DNA of 64,000 bases from Zygotorulaspora mrakii. Lineage: Eukaryota; Ascomycota; Saccharomycetes; Saccharomycetales; Saccharomycetaceae. Both the position numbers and the translations under genes were made by a program. The stretch is from the NCBI RefSeq assembly GCF_013402915.1, contig NC_050719.1, positions 310,001 to 374,000 of the forward strand. Direction: 5' to 3'. The notes under the pieces were generated by a model that saw only the letters and a list, made by a program, of their open reading frames with translations, searched no databases and was not told where the DNA came from. Numbering within the stretch: position 1 is the first letter of the stretch; each line of letters starts with the position of its first letter. Positions 1 through 10,612 of this stretch are shown here, in pieces.

Positions 1-17
1 CGGTATACTCCTGTAGG

Positions 18-1067
18 ATGATGAAAAACATGTTACTTCAATACGCTACTCCATTGCTGGAGAAATATCCTGTTTTACAGGATTATGTTCCTAATGTCGA
101 CCGCCCATTTTTTAATATTTATCTATGGGATTACTTCAATTGCTTCATTACAAAAGCTACTCAAGCAAAGTTTGTCCCAAATGAGTTCAAGTTTGTGCCC
201 GGAAAGCTCCCACTCAGCAAATTGCACGAAGTTCTGCCAACTATCGCAGCATACTATTTGATTATTTTTGGCGGTAGAGCTGTATTGCGCAATATCAAGC
301 CATTCAAATTGAACTTTTTATTTCAATTGCATAATTTGCTTTTGACAACAGTGTCGTTTACTCTTTTGATTTTGATGGTGGAACAATTGATCCCAATGAT
401 TTCTCACAACGGCTTATATTTCAGCATTTGTAATATTGGCGCGTGGACACAGCCAATGGCTACTCTGTATTACATGAATTATATTGTTAAATATATTGAG
501 TTCATTGATACTGTGTTTTTGGTTTTGAAGCATAAAAAATTGACATTTTTACACACATATCATCACGGTGCTACGGCTTTATTGTGTTACACGCAATTGG
601 TCGGTACAACTTCAATCTCCTGGGTTCCCATCAGTCTTAATCTGGGTGTTCATGTTGTCATGTACTTTTACTATTTTTTGGCTGCTAGAAATATTAGAGT
701 TTGGTGGAAGGAATGGGTTACTAGATTTCAAATTTTACAATTTATTCTTGATATTGGGTTTATTTACTTTGCTGTTTACCAAAAAGCTGTTCATTTATAT
801 TTCCCTTCTTTACCTCATTGTGGTGATTGTGTTGGTTCTACGGCTGCTACGTTATCAGGCTGCGCAATTATTTCTTCTTATCTGTTCTTATTTGTTGCCT
901 TCTACATCGAGGTTTACAGAAACAAGGGTACCAAGAAGAGTAGAGTCGTTAAGCGTGCTCGTGGTGGTGTCGCAGCAAAGGTTAACGAATATGTGAATGT
1001 TGACTTGAAAAATACAACTACTCCATCTCCTTCCCCGGAACCCACATTAAGAAACAGAAGGGATTAA
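18..1067 (+). CDS. ELO2: Very-long-chain fatty acid elongase (ELO2/FEN1 type)
   Basis: This is an ELO-family 3-ketoacyl-CoA synthase of the endoplasmic reticulum. It carries out the condensation step that lengthens fatty acyl-CoA to very long chains for sphingolipids. The 349-residue frame has several hydrophobic spans and the family HxxHH box (HTYHH, near residue 180), preceded by a conserved FIDT..LVLKHKKLTFLH stretch. The C-terminal part (GGVAAKVNEYVNVDLKN) matches S. cerevisiae Elo2 (347 residues) closely as I remember it. ELO2 is preferred over ELO1 because RRP43 and RBK1 follow, as on S. cerevisiae chromosome III; in a non-duplicated genome it would stand for both. The frame begins with two Met codons, and only 17 bases lie upstream, so the promoter is outside the window. 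Confidence 0.93.
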   Translation: MMKNMLLQYATPLLEKYPVLQDYVPNVDRPFFNIYLWDYFNCFITKATQAKFVPNEFKFVPGKLPLSKLHEVLPTIAAYYLIIFGGRAVLRNIKPFKLNFLFQLHNLLLTTVSFTLLILMVEQLIPMISHNGLYFSICNIGAWTQPMATLYYMNYIVKYIEFIDTVFLVLKHKKLTFLHTYHHGATALLCYTQLVGTTSISWVPISLNLGVHVVMYFYYFLAARNIRVWWKEWVTRFQILQFILDIGFIYFAVYQKAVHLYFPSLPHCGDCVGSTAATLSGCAIISSYLFLFVAFYIEVYRNKGTKKSRVVKRARGGVAAKVNEYVNVDLKNTTTPSPSPEPTLRNRRD

Positions 1068-1263
1068 ACAAGAGGTTTGCTTTCTGAATTTAACCTTCTA
1101 ACAATTCCAGCTTTTGGTGATTTGCACGTACGAACCAGTTATTATCTATGGTTAAATTGTATGTAGTATATTAAATAACTTTATTAAATGAAAAAAACTA
1201 TCGATAACAGTGCGGGAAAAGTGACAGAAACAAAATATCTTATGATTTAACCTTGAGTAGCTC

Positions 1264-2427
1264 TTATGATTTTGTCTTCAAATCGTCGTATCTTGCCTTT
1301 GAGAGAGCTAGTGCTCTTTTAATCATCTCTAGTGTAATCTTAGATCCGCCACCGACAATAGTAACATTCGTCAATTTTCCGCTTGAATCTCCGATTACTG
1401 AAATGGTAGAGTTTATGCTCGTTTCTTCGGCCTCTGAATCTATATCTGCAAGTAGTATTGCCCTTGGCTTATCCATTTCTTCGTCAACATCGTGCCCTTC
1501 GTCATTACGAACAACCTGAGCTTCAGGGTCTAGATCTATTATACCATAATTAGATGCGAAGCCAATCTGAAACTCATTAATCTTCAGAGGAACTGCCTTT
1601 TTACTATCGAATAGAATATCATAACTCTCTCTCACTACTGCGCTTCTACCTCTTGTTCTGACCGTCATTTTTAAATCGGTGGCCCTTTCATCAATGAATA
1701 CTCTAGGCAGTTTTGTATCCTTTAAGGCATAAACAAGCGAATTCCAGCACATATCGAAGACAGGACCAGTTCGGCTGAAAACAACAATTTTGGCGTAGAG
1801 AACATATGCCCACTTTCTCTTAGGCCTGAATTGCGACATATCGCCATCCTTCGTTTCATCGAAATAAACAATCTTTGTTTTCCCTGTGCTATCTGTTATA
1901 CGAATTCCGCAGTCCACATCTAATGCAGACTTTGATATTAGCCCTGAATGCAGCACATTGTCATAAAGCTTTTGAGATATCGTCATTTCTTCATCTGTTG
2001 GTGCGCCGGTCCTACCTCTTTCTACTTCAATCTGTGGAAATACCGAAGCACACTTATTCACATAGTCCCTCTTCTCACTAATTTCCATAAGCTCTTTTTC
2101 GCCTATATCTTCTTCATCAACCGGTATGTTTATCTCTACTATACCCCCAGTAATAGATGTTACTACAAAGGTATTCCCACATTTGAGCACATTAGAGCCC
2201 AACACGTTGTTGCCAGTTTCCTCGACTGCGACACCGTTCGGACCGAACCTAGAGAGTGTTCCTTCATTAATATTCACCTCACGGAATTCTTCAAATGATC
2301 GTAACGATGGCCTTATTCCCAAAGAAAGATGTCTTTGTAGCGATAATTCAGGTGAAATACGAGCAAAGACTGGCGGAGGAAATGTGATCGGATGAACATC
2401 TACAGTTTCTACAGCAGTCTCAGTCAT
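1264..2427 (-). CDS. RRP43: Exosome core subunit Rrp43
   Basis: This encodes a catalytically inert RNase PH-like ring subunit of the RNA exosome, which acts in 3'-5' processing and decay of rRNA and other RNAs in nucleus and cytoplasm. Conserved blocks include [63 protein letters not shown] and [13 protein letters not shown]. The frame stays open to 2460, but the Met at 2427 ([16 protein letters not shown]) aligns with the S. cerevisiae start, giving 387 residues against about 394. The upstream Met would add 11 residues. It is convergent with ELO2 and divergent from RBK1, as in S. cerevisiae YCR034W-YCR036W. Confidence 0.92.
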   Translation of the reverse strand: MTETAVETVDVHPITFPPPVFARISPELSLQRHLSLGIRPSLRSFEEFREVNINEGTLSRFGPNGVAVEETGNNVLGSNVLKCGNTFVVTSITGGIVEINIPVDEEDIGEKELMEISEKRDYVNKCASVFPQIEVERGRTGAPTDEEMTISQKLYDNVLHSGLISKSALDVDCGIRITDSTGKTKIVYFDETKDGDMSQFRPKRKWAYVLYAKIVVFSRTGPVFDMCWNSLVYALKDTKLPRVFIDERATDLKMTVRTRGRSAVVRESYDILFDSKKAVPLKINEFQIGFASNYGIIDLDPEAQVVRNDEGHDVDEEMDKPRAILLADIDSEAEETSINSTISVIGDSSGKLTNVTIVGGGSKITLEMIKRALALSKARYDDLKTKS

Positions 2428-2703
2428 TCTAAGTAGGAGTTGGCTTTTCTCAGCCCTCAAGTAATGTTACTAGATCGTCGTTATTACTACTCTCTGTAGT
2501 TTTTTTCGTATGCTGACAGTTTTTCATATTTTTCGAACTTGATAATACAAAATGGCCCAAATAAGCGAAGTTCCGAAAAAGGTATCACCTATCCTTTTAC
2601 GGTTGGTAATATAGATAATCAAATCGCATCCACAATAAGTTTGTCAAAGGATTCGATAAAGCAGCTCTCAAGGTAGCTAAGGTATCAACCAGAAAAGCTG
2701 ATA

Positions 2704-3762
2704 ATGGGCATCACAGTTTTTGGTTCATTGAACTATGATTTGGTGACATATACTGACCGTATGCCACTAGCTGGCGAGACAATCAGAGCTAATAGTTTTG
2801 AGACACATGCCGGAGGTAAAGGACTAAACCAAACTATAGCACTGGCAAGATTGAAGAACACGGTTGACGATTACGTTGTACGAATGATAGGCTGTGTTGG
2901 TCAGGATTCCTTTGGAGAGCAACTGCTCGATCTGTTGAAAGAAAGCAAGGTTGACGTTTCAGCGGTGAGACAAATCGAAAATGAGAGCACTGGCACTGCG
3001 ACAATTTTGGTGGAGGAACAAACTGGCGGCCAGAACAGAATACTTTTAACCGAAGGCGCCAATGGAAGATCCACCTATACTCCAGCAGAACTGGATGTGA
3101 TATTTAATAGCTCAAAAAAAGAGGACTCAAGGGGCAAAAGTGATTATGTGGTCTTGCAGCATGAAATTCCAGATCCAGGCTCAATAATATTATGGGTGAA
3201 GGAGAATTGTCCTGCACATGAGATTGTTTTCAATCCTTCTCCATTCCACCTCCTCGGTGCACATATTTGGGCATCCGTCGATATATTGGTCGTCAATGAA
3301 CTGGAAGCACTTCAAATCTTAGAATCTTTATACACCCGAGAGGATTATGAGCGGTTTCATGGAGAAATAGAGATAGATTTTGTCCAAGGCTATACTAAAA
3401 TTTGTCAAGAGTTTCAGAAAAACTTGGTTTACCAATCCAATTCAGCAACTGTCATGATAACTTTAGGTGTAAGAGGTGCCGTGTTCTCTTCGAATGCGGA
3501 AAAAACGGTAAAATACTTTCCAGCATCGCGAGGAATTAAAGTGGTTGACACAACAGGAGCCGGAGATACCTTTTTGGGAGCCTTGATCACTCAACTTTAT
3601 CGTGGGAACTCTCTCTGGGAAGCAGTAAAAATTTCTACCATAGCAAGCTCATTGGCAATTCAAAAAAAAGGGGCAGCAGAGAGCATTCCATCCTACGCAG
3701 AACTGTGCAATTATCTGAAGCAAGCCCCTTGTCTTTCTATAGGTAAATTGAATACTGCGTAG
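2704..3762 (+). CDS. RBK1: Ribokinase (PfkB family)
   Basis: This enzyme phosphorylates D-ribose to ribose-5-phosphate with ATP in the cytosol. The N-terminus (MGITVFGSLNYDL) and the substrate-binding GGKGLNQ segment near residue 40 are family hallmarks. The second PfkB signature DTTGAGDTF carries the likely catalytic base Asp288. At 352 residues it is slightly longer than S. cerevisiae Rbk1 (333). It is divergent from RRP43 with about 275 bp of shared upstream DNA. RRP43-RBK1 adjacency is the chromosome III order. Its tail faces the tail of UBP12, whose S. cerevisiae homologue lies on chromosome X, so this junction is where the two post-duplication tracks interleave. Confidence 0.93.
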   Translation: MGITVFGSLNYDLVTYTDRMPLAGETIRANSFETHAGGKGLNQTIALARLKNTVDDYVVRMIGCVGQDSFGEQLLDLLKESKVDVSAVRQIENESTGTATILVEEQTGGQNRILLTEGANGRSTYTPAELDVIFNSSKKEDSRGKSDYVVLQHEIPDPGSIILWVKENCPAHEIVFNPSPFHLLGAHIWASVDILVVNELEALQILESLYTREDYERFHGEIEIDFVQGYTKICQEFQKNLVYQSNSATVMITLGVRGAVFSSNAEKTVKYFPASRGIKVVDTTGAGDTFLGALITQLYRGNSLWEAVKISTIASSLAIQKKGAAESIPSYAELCNYLKQAPCLSIGKLNTA

Positions 3763-3889
3763 ATCTTTTACGCCAAGCTTTTATGGTCTTTAATATTTTA
3801 TTATATTTACACTCTTAAAGAAATCAAATAATGTGCGATTTTGGTACACAATTATATCGTTAACGAAATGCATCTTCACTCTACTTCAG

Positions 3890-6800
3890 CTACATAAAAT
3901 CAATATTCATGCTATCGCCATCATCTGATGATCCCAAAGAAGTTGGAGAAGTCCCTGTTGGTGATTCATTGTATTTTTTATTTATTAGCCTTAGTTTCCT
4001 TCGGCCCATGTTATTTTCATGTCCATCACAATATTCAGGTTGATTTATATGGCCAACTTCTAGACTTTCTATACTGTAAGCTGTTGATCTTGTTGATCCT
4101 AAGTTTTCATTGGAACTCCCGCTGTCTGTACTACTTTTCGGATTAATTTCGTCCGCATTTTGAATAAGTCCAAATCTTTTTCCATCCACGTCTGAAGTTT
4201 CAACATCAACATCACTATCTTCATTATCCTCATTATCTTCATTATCTTCATTATCTTTATTCACATTTGCGTCCACATCATCTCCATCATCTTCGCTATC
4301 AGTCTTGTTACTAAAATAAATCTCCCTTTGTCTTTCTTTCATTTCCGCAATCTTCAAATTGTATTCCTTGCGAGAATGAGCAATTATTTCCTGTAATCGT
4401 ACACTTCCTAGACTTTCGTTATCAGTACTTCGACGGAGATAAAATAGCAAATATGCTGAACCGGCCACACTTCTTTCTGGCACTGTTTCTGAAACGCGAG
4501 AATCGTCAAAATAGTACCATTTCTCGTCAGCATCATTCTTAGCATAAGCTGTATAATGCCCTCCACCAAGACCCCCATAGTGGTTATCAACCGCAATAAG
4601 ATCATATATCGATCCTCGCGGATCTTCTTTATTTACTAGATATTCGCTCATATCGAGATCAGTTATTGGAAACTGGACAACATCATCTATCTTGTCACTG
4701 AAGGATCTTTGATTTTCAAACCTTTTTAAATGAATTAGCAAAACATCGGGTGCATTCCATAATTGAATCTGTTTTGTCGCTTGCCTGTGCTTCTTACACT
4801 TAGGGCAGTACCATAAGTCGTTAAGACCCAAAACTTCTCTTTTAGAAAACAACTTCAAGCACTGATCCAATGTGATCATATTTTTCGTTTGTTTCTTAGA
4901 TGAATTCTGTTGTCCATCCAAATTTTGGTTCACTATTTTACCAGGATTTTCCCAATTAATTGGTTGCGAGTCAGAAAAAACGTCTTCGAGATTTTTTTTT
5001 TGCCATTCGCATATAAGAACTGTGTTTTGATTCACTATAGGTGAGGTAAGAACATCTGAAACCTCCACACTTCTACTCTTTTCTGCATTAAAATCGTCTT
5101 GAAGATTCAAATTGTTTTCTAATTTAGCAATCCCTTCCGTCTGTCCATCTATAGTTTGCTTCTCTTTTGATTCATTTTTCTCATTACCATTTGAGTACTC
5201 ATCCTTCTCTTCAGCAGTTTCCTCAAATTTCTTGACAAAAGATGGGTAATCGTATATTGCATCGATAATGGGACTTAAACAGTCCGTTATATCTTTGAGG
5301 TGGTTTAAATTCAAACGTGTAGGTGGCGTCCGAAGAGATGGATTGGATGCTTCCGTTTCCTCATTACTGCTTGGATATGTTTCCTTTCTGGGGTCAGATA
5401 CTTCCAATAGTTGAATTCTGAAAAACTCATTTAGATCAATATCCTCCAGAAAGGAGAAGGAAATATTTTTTCTAAGTTTTTCGAGATTATTATTTTCAAA
5501 AGTCCGTTGAAGCAATGAAAGTGACTCCAGTAGAGTTTCCCTTTCGAGGGAAGATATTGGAAACTCTACAAAACCGCCACTCAAATTAGTATAAGCCTTT
5601 TCGAGCTTGAAACGTATAGCACTAGGATTTTCAATCTCTTCTGGAGTAAGAACAATGAAGAATGGTACTCCGAAATTTCTTGGAGTTTTGAAACCTTCCT
5701 CGATTATAGTGTTCAGCACAGGCACAATGATATCATTTTGTGAAGCATGCAATTCATAGAAGACGACATTATCAGACTCAGAAATAAGCTCTCTTAACGG
5801 TAGGAAATGTGAATTTGAATCTGGTAATTCATAATTCGTAAAGAATTGATGATTAAAAATTTCGCAGCCGTAAAGGTTTTTTGGGTCCATTTCAGCATGG
5901 ACTCCAATGTAATGCTTGAGATCCTGATATGTCGCAGATATATCTAGCTGAACTTCTAATGAGCATGGAGGAGAGCTTTCTGGGAAAATTGTTACAGTAG
6001 CGTGCCAGACTGAGTCCACCGGCAACGGTAAAGTTAAATCGTTATAAGGATCAAATGTGATAGAAACGTTATTGCATTCCGGACAATGCAGAACTGACTC
6101 ATAGAGACCCACAAATAGGTCGGTTATAACGGAATCATTTCGCATGAGGTGTCCTGTCCATGTATCATTCGCCAACTTTTTTAGTGCCGCAAAGTCGTGC
6201 ACGTTATGATCAAACGATAGAGATGGTTTTTCAACATACGGTTTATTCACAATTCTATTGAGATCTTCGTGAATCCCATCCAACAGGAAAGCTATAAACT
6301 CTTGAGAATCTTGCTGCATATATCCGAAGAACATACTATTTAGATGCCCAATAGTGGTTTTAAAATTGTTAGGCGAATATACTGCTGTTGTATTGTTGTC
6401 CATATTGCTTCCGAATAGGTTTTGAACAAGAAGTGAGAATGCCTTAGCAATGTGACCATTATGTCCCAGAGGATTTTGGGTGTTAATTTCCTTCTCATAC
6501 CCTGAATATAAAAAGAAATCCCTAAGCTGCGGTATATGAACTAAACATTGTAATGCAGAGTTCATGTAACATGTGTTTCCTAAGTTGGTTAAACCAGTTA
6601 TTCCTTCCGATACATTAATATTGTTGTACATGTAATAGTTTGAAGCCCAATGATAATTTTGACCTGATTGTCTGACTTCAATAACGAAATCCCCAGCAAA
6701 TATTTTCAATTCCTTCAATGTATGGCCCTTCAATTTGGATGATATACGAGTTCTTAAGGGTAGCTCCATAAATTTTAATGGATTTAATCTATATGATGAT

Positions 6801-7534
6801 TGCAGTATGCTTTTATGGCCATTCTGTTCAAAATCTTTGACGTACCATAACTTAAACCTGGTATTATCAGGGTGAAGAGCTGATTCCTTAGCAAAAAATC
6901 CTTCAAGTAGTTTGTTTACAACCTGTTCCATGTTAGATAGCATGGACGTCGAAATGAATATGGGCCTGTTGTTGACATTATATCGCCTGTTTGACTCATT
7001 TACCGATAAATAATGTAATTTTAAAACGCATCTATTGTACTCCGTTATTAAAGAACCGTTTTCGTCATCATAGACTAATGAAGTAATGACAGGTTGAGAG
7101 CCAGGCGAAAGTCCATACCACTCTATTAATTTCTCAAATACACACTCTGGGAGAGACAGATATGGTTGAAGGTCATAGTCCACTAAGATAAAATTATTAT
7201 AGTCTCGACATATTAAGGACGTATTTATTGGGCCTAGGGACTCCGCATTGGTCAATTCTGGATCAAAAAAATCCTTGTACCAGGATTCCGGAATGATGTA
7301 TACCTTGTCACCCTCACATGCCCTTTCATTATTTGAGTTATTCAGTTGGGTGATTAATGTCCTCTGGTGTTGCAACGTAAGAATGTCGACATTGTAATCG
7401 CTCTTTTTATCATCGTCTTGTTGTAATTTGTGAACTTCGCTGTCTAGGGTATTTTGCTCCACTTTACCTACGACATCATTTAGTTCCACACTTATATCAG
7501 CGGAGTCTACAGTCAAGTGTTCTAAGGACTGCAT
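3890..7534 (-). CDS. UBP12: Ubiquitin-specific protease Ubp12
   Basis: This is a cysteine deubiquitinase of the USP family (1214 residues; about 1254 in S. cerevisiae). A DUSP-like N-terminal region (VYIIPESWYKDFFDPE) precedes a split USP catalytic domain. The Cys box GLTNLGNTCYMNSALQCL lies near residue 320 and the His box GGLGGGHYTAYAKN near residue 985. Between them are a zinc-ribbon pair (CPEC with CPKC) and a long variable insert. The C-terminal tail is strongly acidic with a short tandem repeat (EDNEDNEDNEDNED). In S. cerevisiae UBP12 (YJL197W) lies between ELO1 and PHO90; here it lies between RBK1 and PHO87/90, as expected for the unduplicated order. UBP12 and the phosphate transporter are on the same strand. 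Confidence 0.92.
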   Translation of the reverse strand: MQSLEHLTVDSADISVELNDVVGKVEQNTLDSEVHKLQQDDDKKSDYNVDILTLQHQRTLITQLNNSNNERACEGDKVYIIPESWYKDFFDPELTNAESLGPINTSLICRDYNNFILVDYDLQPYLSLPECVFEKLIEWYGLSPGSQPVITSLVYDDENGSLITEYNRCVLKLHYLSVNESNRRYNVNNRPIFISTSMLSNMEQVVNKLLEGFFAKESALHPDNTRFKLWYVKDFEQNGHKSILQSSYRLNPLKFMELPLRTRISSKLKGHTLKELKIFAGDFVIEVRQSGQNYHWASNYYMYNNINVSEGITGLTNLGNTCYMNSALQCLVHIPQLRDFFLYSGYEKEINTQNPLGHNGHIAKAFSLLVQNLFGSNMDNNTTAVYSPNNFKTTIGHLNSMFFGYMQQDSQEFIAFLLDGIHEDLNRIVNKPYVEKPSLSFDHNVHDFAALKKLANDTWTGHLMRNDSVITDLFVGLYESVLHCPECNNVSITFDPYNDLTLPLPVDSVWHATVTIFPESSPPCSLEVQLDISATYQDLKHYIGVHAEMDPKNLYGCEIFNHQFFTNYELPDSNSHFLPLRELISESDNVVFYELHASQNDIIVPVLNTIIEEGFKTPRNFGVPFFIVLTPEEIENPSAIRFKLEKAYTNLSGGFVEFPISSLERETLLESLSLLQRTFENNNLEKLRKNISFSFLEDIDLNEFFRIQLLEVSDPRKETYPSSNEETEASNPSLRTPPTRLNLNHLKDITDCLSPIIDAIYDYPSFVKKFEETAEEKDEYSNGNEKNESKEKQTIDGQTEGIAKLENNLNLQDDFNAEKSRSVEVSDVLTSPIVNQNTVLICEWQKKNLEDVFSDSQPINWENPGKIVNQNLDGQQNSSKKQTKNMITLDQCLKLFSKREVLGLNDLWYCPKCKKHRQATKQIQLWNAPDVLLIHLKRFENQRSFSDKIDDVVQFPITDLDMSEYLVNKEDPRGSIYDLIAVDNHYGGLGGGHYTAYAKNDADEKWYYFDDSRVSETVPERSVAGSAYLLFYLRRSTDNESLGSVRLQEIIAHSRKEYNLKIAEMKERQREIYFSNKTDSEDDGDDVDANVNKDNEDNEDNEDNEDSDVDVETSDVDGKRFGLIQNADEINPKSSTDSGSSNENLGSTRSTAYSIESLEVGHINQPEYCDGHENNMGRRKLRLINKKYNESPTGTSPTSLGSSDDGDSMNIDFM

Positions 7535-7900
7535 GTCAAAAAAATGATCACCTTTGAGCCCTGGCTCCCTGCGTCACTACTTAGAAATGATTTTTATTCA
7601 AAGGCATCGAGTATAACGAAAGCTCTTGGCGGTTTACATTGACGCGCTCGCTCGCAAATTTTTCAACAAAGTTGTTTGTGCCATAGTGCTATTGAAGAAC
7701 TGTTTAAAATGTTTCAGTAGACGTGAACGAACTGAAACTAGATTTGATACCAATATATATTTGCATCGAAATGCAGAAAATTGTATATATCATTTTCGGC
7801 TCATTTATAATCTAGATAGAATTTATGTATTAGCACTGGAAATCGAATAGAAGGCGCCAATAATAAAAATGTTGACAGAAATATCATCCAAGTGATCTGT
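7535..7900. other. Intergenic spacer, UBP12 promoter / PHO87-90 3' end
   Basis: This 366-bp stretch holds the upstream region of UBP12 and the 3' end of the phosphate transporter transcript. A 74-codon frame on the plus strand (7626-7850) shows no recognisable protein character, and I see no RNA gene. Confidence 0.6.
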
Positions 7901-10612
7901 TTAAGCAGAGGGTCCCTTAAGGACAGAAATCATGATACCATACCCAAGCGTTATAATACATAAGAATGCCAGGAAAGATGTCGGCACACCTCTCACAATA
8001 AAAGAACCAACACTCAGGTATCGTTCGCCTTTCTTATCCGTCATAGAAATTGCAGTAACGTTGGGAAATCCTGATGATGCTAATCCCATACCGCATGAGG
8101 CCAATAATGCACAACCAAAAATCAGTACAGGTGCGGCCTTTGGCGAATCTAGTCTATCACCAACTTCTTGAACCAATGGGATGATAATGATAGCTGAAAC
8201 TGTGTGTGAAACAAAAGTACCAACAACCAACATCAATATACCGAAAATACAAAGAATTGCGAAGAGACCATCACTCTGGATTCTTCTTTGCAAAGCTCTC
8301 GCAATTGTATTCAATAATCCTGAGGTGGATACAGCGTTACCTAATGCGATACCACCCATGGCAAGGATAACGATTGACCATGGAAAGGAGTTTAAGTCTT
8401 TTGTTGATAGTAGACCTGTTCCGAAAAATAATACTATTGGCAATGCAGCAATAATACCGGAAGAGCCAAATGCTCCTTCAATTTCATTCTCTACACACCA
8501 CAATAGAATAGTTCCCAAGGTCACAAAGATGACAAAGTATTGTTTAAGGGTGAACGATGTCCTAATCGGAACAAACTTTTCAACTTTCGTCTTATGAAAT
8601 TTGAAACTAACGCACATCACACCCCATGCCATGAGCATCGCAAGTATACCAGATGGTAGCGCAATAGCAAAGAATTGACCCCATCCGACACCATAAGGCT
8701 TCAAATATTGCATAGAAATAACATTTTGTGGCGATGAAATTGGAGAAGCCATACCGCCGATATCAGCAGAAAATGCGACACCCATGACCAATGCTTTCCC
8801 AAATTGAGATGAAGCTTCCAATGGAAGCAACAAAGGGGAAAGTAGTGAATATGTCAGGACTGGAGCAGCAACATTTGATATCCACATTGACAGAAAGAAG
8901 ACAACAGACATGGACATTAATAGGACGTTCCTTGGTTTGGTGCCTGCAGCTGCTAACAACCACGAAGCAAGAACTTTTGCAATGTCATACTGTGCCAAAG
9001 CTTCACCTAAGGTAAATCCTGCAAGAAGAATCATGATAGTTGATGACCACATTTGGGAAAGAACAACTCTTGATGCTGCTGCTGCTCCGATCACATTTCC
9101 GTCTGAATCCTTCAAAACTCTGAATAAGACTACTAATAGAGGTACCAGAAAAGCTGTTGTATGTAGCGGAATAGCTTCACTAGCCCACAAAAATGCAACA
9201 CATTCGACTAAAGCCATGCAGCGATGCTGAGCTTCATCATTAAATGTTTTTATTCCCAAAAGGACACCTGTAAGAGTGATGATGAATGCAATCTTGAAGG
9301 CTTTCCACGTGAAAAATAGCTTTGGAATTGACAATTTTGTAATACTAAAGTTTTTAATGCGTATCGGTTTCGGAAGATGGTAACTATACAATTCCAGTCT
9401 CAGTTTGTCAGCATTATTATCAGAGGTTTCGTTACCCAAATCCCCATTGATATTGTGCGATAATAAACCAAGCATATCTTTCCAGGTGTTACTTCTTTCC
9501 CAGACGATATGGTCGTGCAGGAACGATTTCAACTCTTGTTTGCAACCCTCAATGTTTGAAGGTTGCCCCTTGATCAGAGCATAGAATTCGTTCAATTGAG
9601 TCAGTTTATCATTCAATCTACTCAAAGTTTCATCTTCGAAAACATAAGTGTCTCTAAAAAAAACACCGGAGAGAATCAATTCTTCTCTTGTGTTCATGTG
9701 CAAGACCTTATCAAATTTTTTGGTAATCTTTGAAAAACCGATCCTGTTCAATTCAATAAATGATTTCAGTTGGCATAGATCAATATATAGATTGGCAATC
9801 GATTGTTTTAATAATGAGATTTTTTGTGATTTTATATTGAATTGTGAATAATTTAGCAGAGCTGTGTTATCGTGGGTTTCAAAATCTTCTTCTTCTTCGT
9901 CCTCAAGATCCTCCTCTGAATAGTAATCAGAGCGAGGCCCAAAAGAAGGAGCATTCGATACATGATCGTTACCTCCATCAACAGATTGTGGTTCGCTTGG
10001 GCGACGATTGATAATAGAAGTCGAATTTAGGGGTTCGCTACTTGCATGGCATATTCCTTCCTTCTCTAAATCTTTCACTAAAGTCTCAAATTTTTCGAAA
10101 AATTTGGATTCCATTCTCTTATAGAAATCATCAACCTTCAATTTCTCTTCATTTAAACTTGTAACAAATGCATCGTATGAGCTGAATAAGGTTTTGCCCT
10201 CGCTTGATAAAGATGACCGTCTTGATTCAAAGAATTTTCCCTTCACTTTCTTAAGTGAAAAATTTTTACCATTGCTGTTTGAAGCAATCTTTGGAGACGC
10301 TAATTCTTCTAATTCAATAGTTTCTTCCTGAAACCCTTCATCTTCACCTCCCTTTTGATTGGCATCTCGTCCACTTTCGTTTTTGCTAAATAGTTTATTC
10401 TTTAAGCGTTTTGCCAAATGTTTTGGGGAAGATGCACCTGCAGTGGATGATTCCAGGGTTGGCTGGATATTCGTATTCTCTTCTGTTTCACCATTGAACG
10501 TGAGTTCATCAGTTTGCAGAGTATAAATTAGGTTTTTCAAGGCACTGTAGTCCATATAATGACTCTGCCATTCTGGCACTGCATTATACTTTAAAAAATG
10601 AGAGAAACGCAT
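7901..10612 (-). CDS. PHO90: Low-affinity phosphate transporter (Pho87/Pho90 type)
   Basis: This plasma-membrane phosphate transporter has a regulatory SPX domain. The N-terminus (MRFSHFLKYNAVPEWQSHYMDY) starts the SPX domain, which continues to about residue 330 with KITKKFDKVLH and HDHIVWERSNTWKDMLG. From about residue 430 a divalent-anion:Na+ symporter-type permease follows, with about a dozen hydrophobic spans and blocks such as MWSSTIMILLAGFTLGEAL, SMWISNVAAPVL and CGMGLASSGFPNVTA. The 903 residues compare with 881 (Pho90) and 923 (Pho87). Both are S. cerevisiae duplicates of one ancestor, so this gene probably represents both. Flanking UBP12 and ACO2 favour the PHO90 label, while BUD5 beyond ACO2 matches the PHO87 track. 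I saw no Pho4-type CACGTG in the first few hundred bases upstream. Confidence 0.93.
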   Translation of the reverse strand: MRFSHFLKYNAVPEWQSHYMDYSALKNLIYTLQTDELTFNGETEENTNIQPTLESSTAGASSPKHLAKRLKNKLFSKNESGRDANQKGGEDEGFQEETIELEELASPKIASNSNGKNFSLKKVKGKFFESRRSSLSSEGKTLFSSYDAFVTSLNEEKLKVDDFYKRMESKFFEKFETLVKDLEKEGICHASSEPLNSTSIINRRPSEPQSVDGGNDHVSNAPSFGPRSDYYSEEDLEDEEEEDFETHDNTALLNYSQFNIKSQKISLLKQSIANLYIDLCQLKSFIELNRIGFSKITKKFDKVLHMNTREELILSGVFFRDTYVFEDETLSRLNDKLTQLNEFYALIKGQPSNIEGCKQELKSFLHDHIVWERSNTWKDMLGLLSHNINGDLGNETSDNNADKLRLELYSYHLPKPIRIKNFSITKLSIPKLFFTWKAFKIAFIITLTGVLLGIKTFNDEAQHRCMALVECVAFLWASEAIPLHTTAFLVPLLVVLFRVLKDSDGNVIGAAAASRVVLSQMWSSTIMILLAGFTLGEALAQYDIAKVLASWLLAAAGTKPRNVLLMSMSVVFFLSMWISNVAAPVLTYSLLSPLLLPLEASSQFGKALVMGVAFSADIGGMASPISSPQNVISMQYLKPYGVGWGQFFAIALPSGILAMLMAWGVMCVSFKFHKTKVEKFVPIRTSFTLKQYFVIFVTLGTILLWCVENEIEGAFGSSGIIAALPIVLFFGTGLLSTKDLNSFPWSIVILAMGGIALGNAVSTSGLLNTIARALQRRIQSDGLFAILCIFGILMLVVGTFVSHTVSAIIIIPLVQEVGDRLDSPKAAPVLIFGCALLASCGMGLASSGFPNVTAISMTDKKGERYLSVGSFIVRGVPTSFLAFLCIITLGYGIMISVLKGPSA

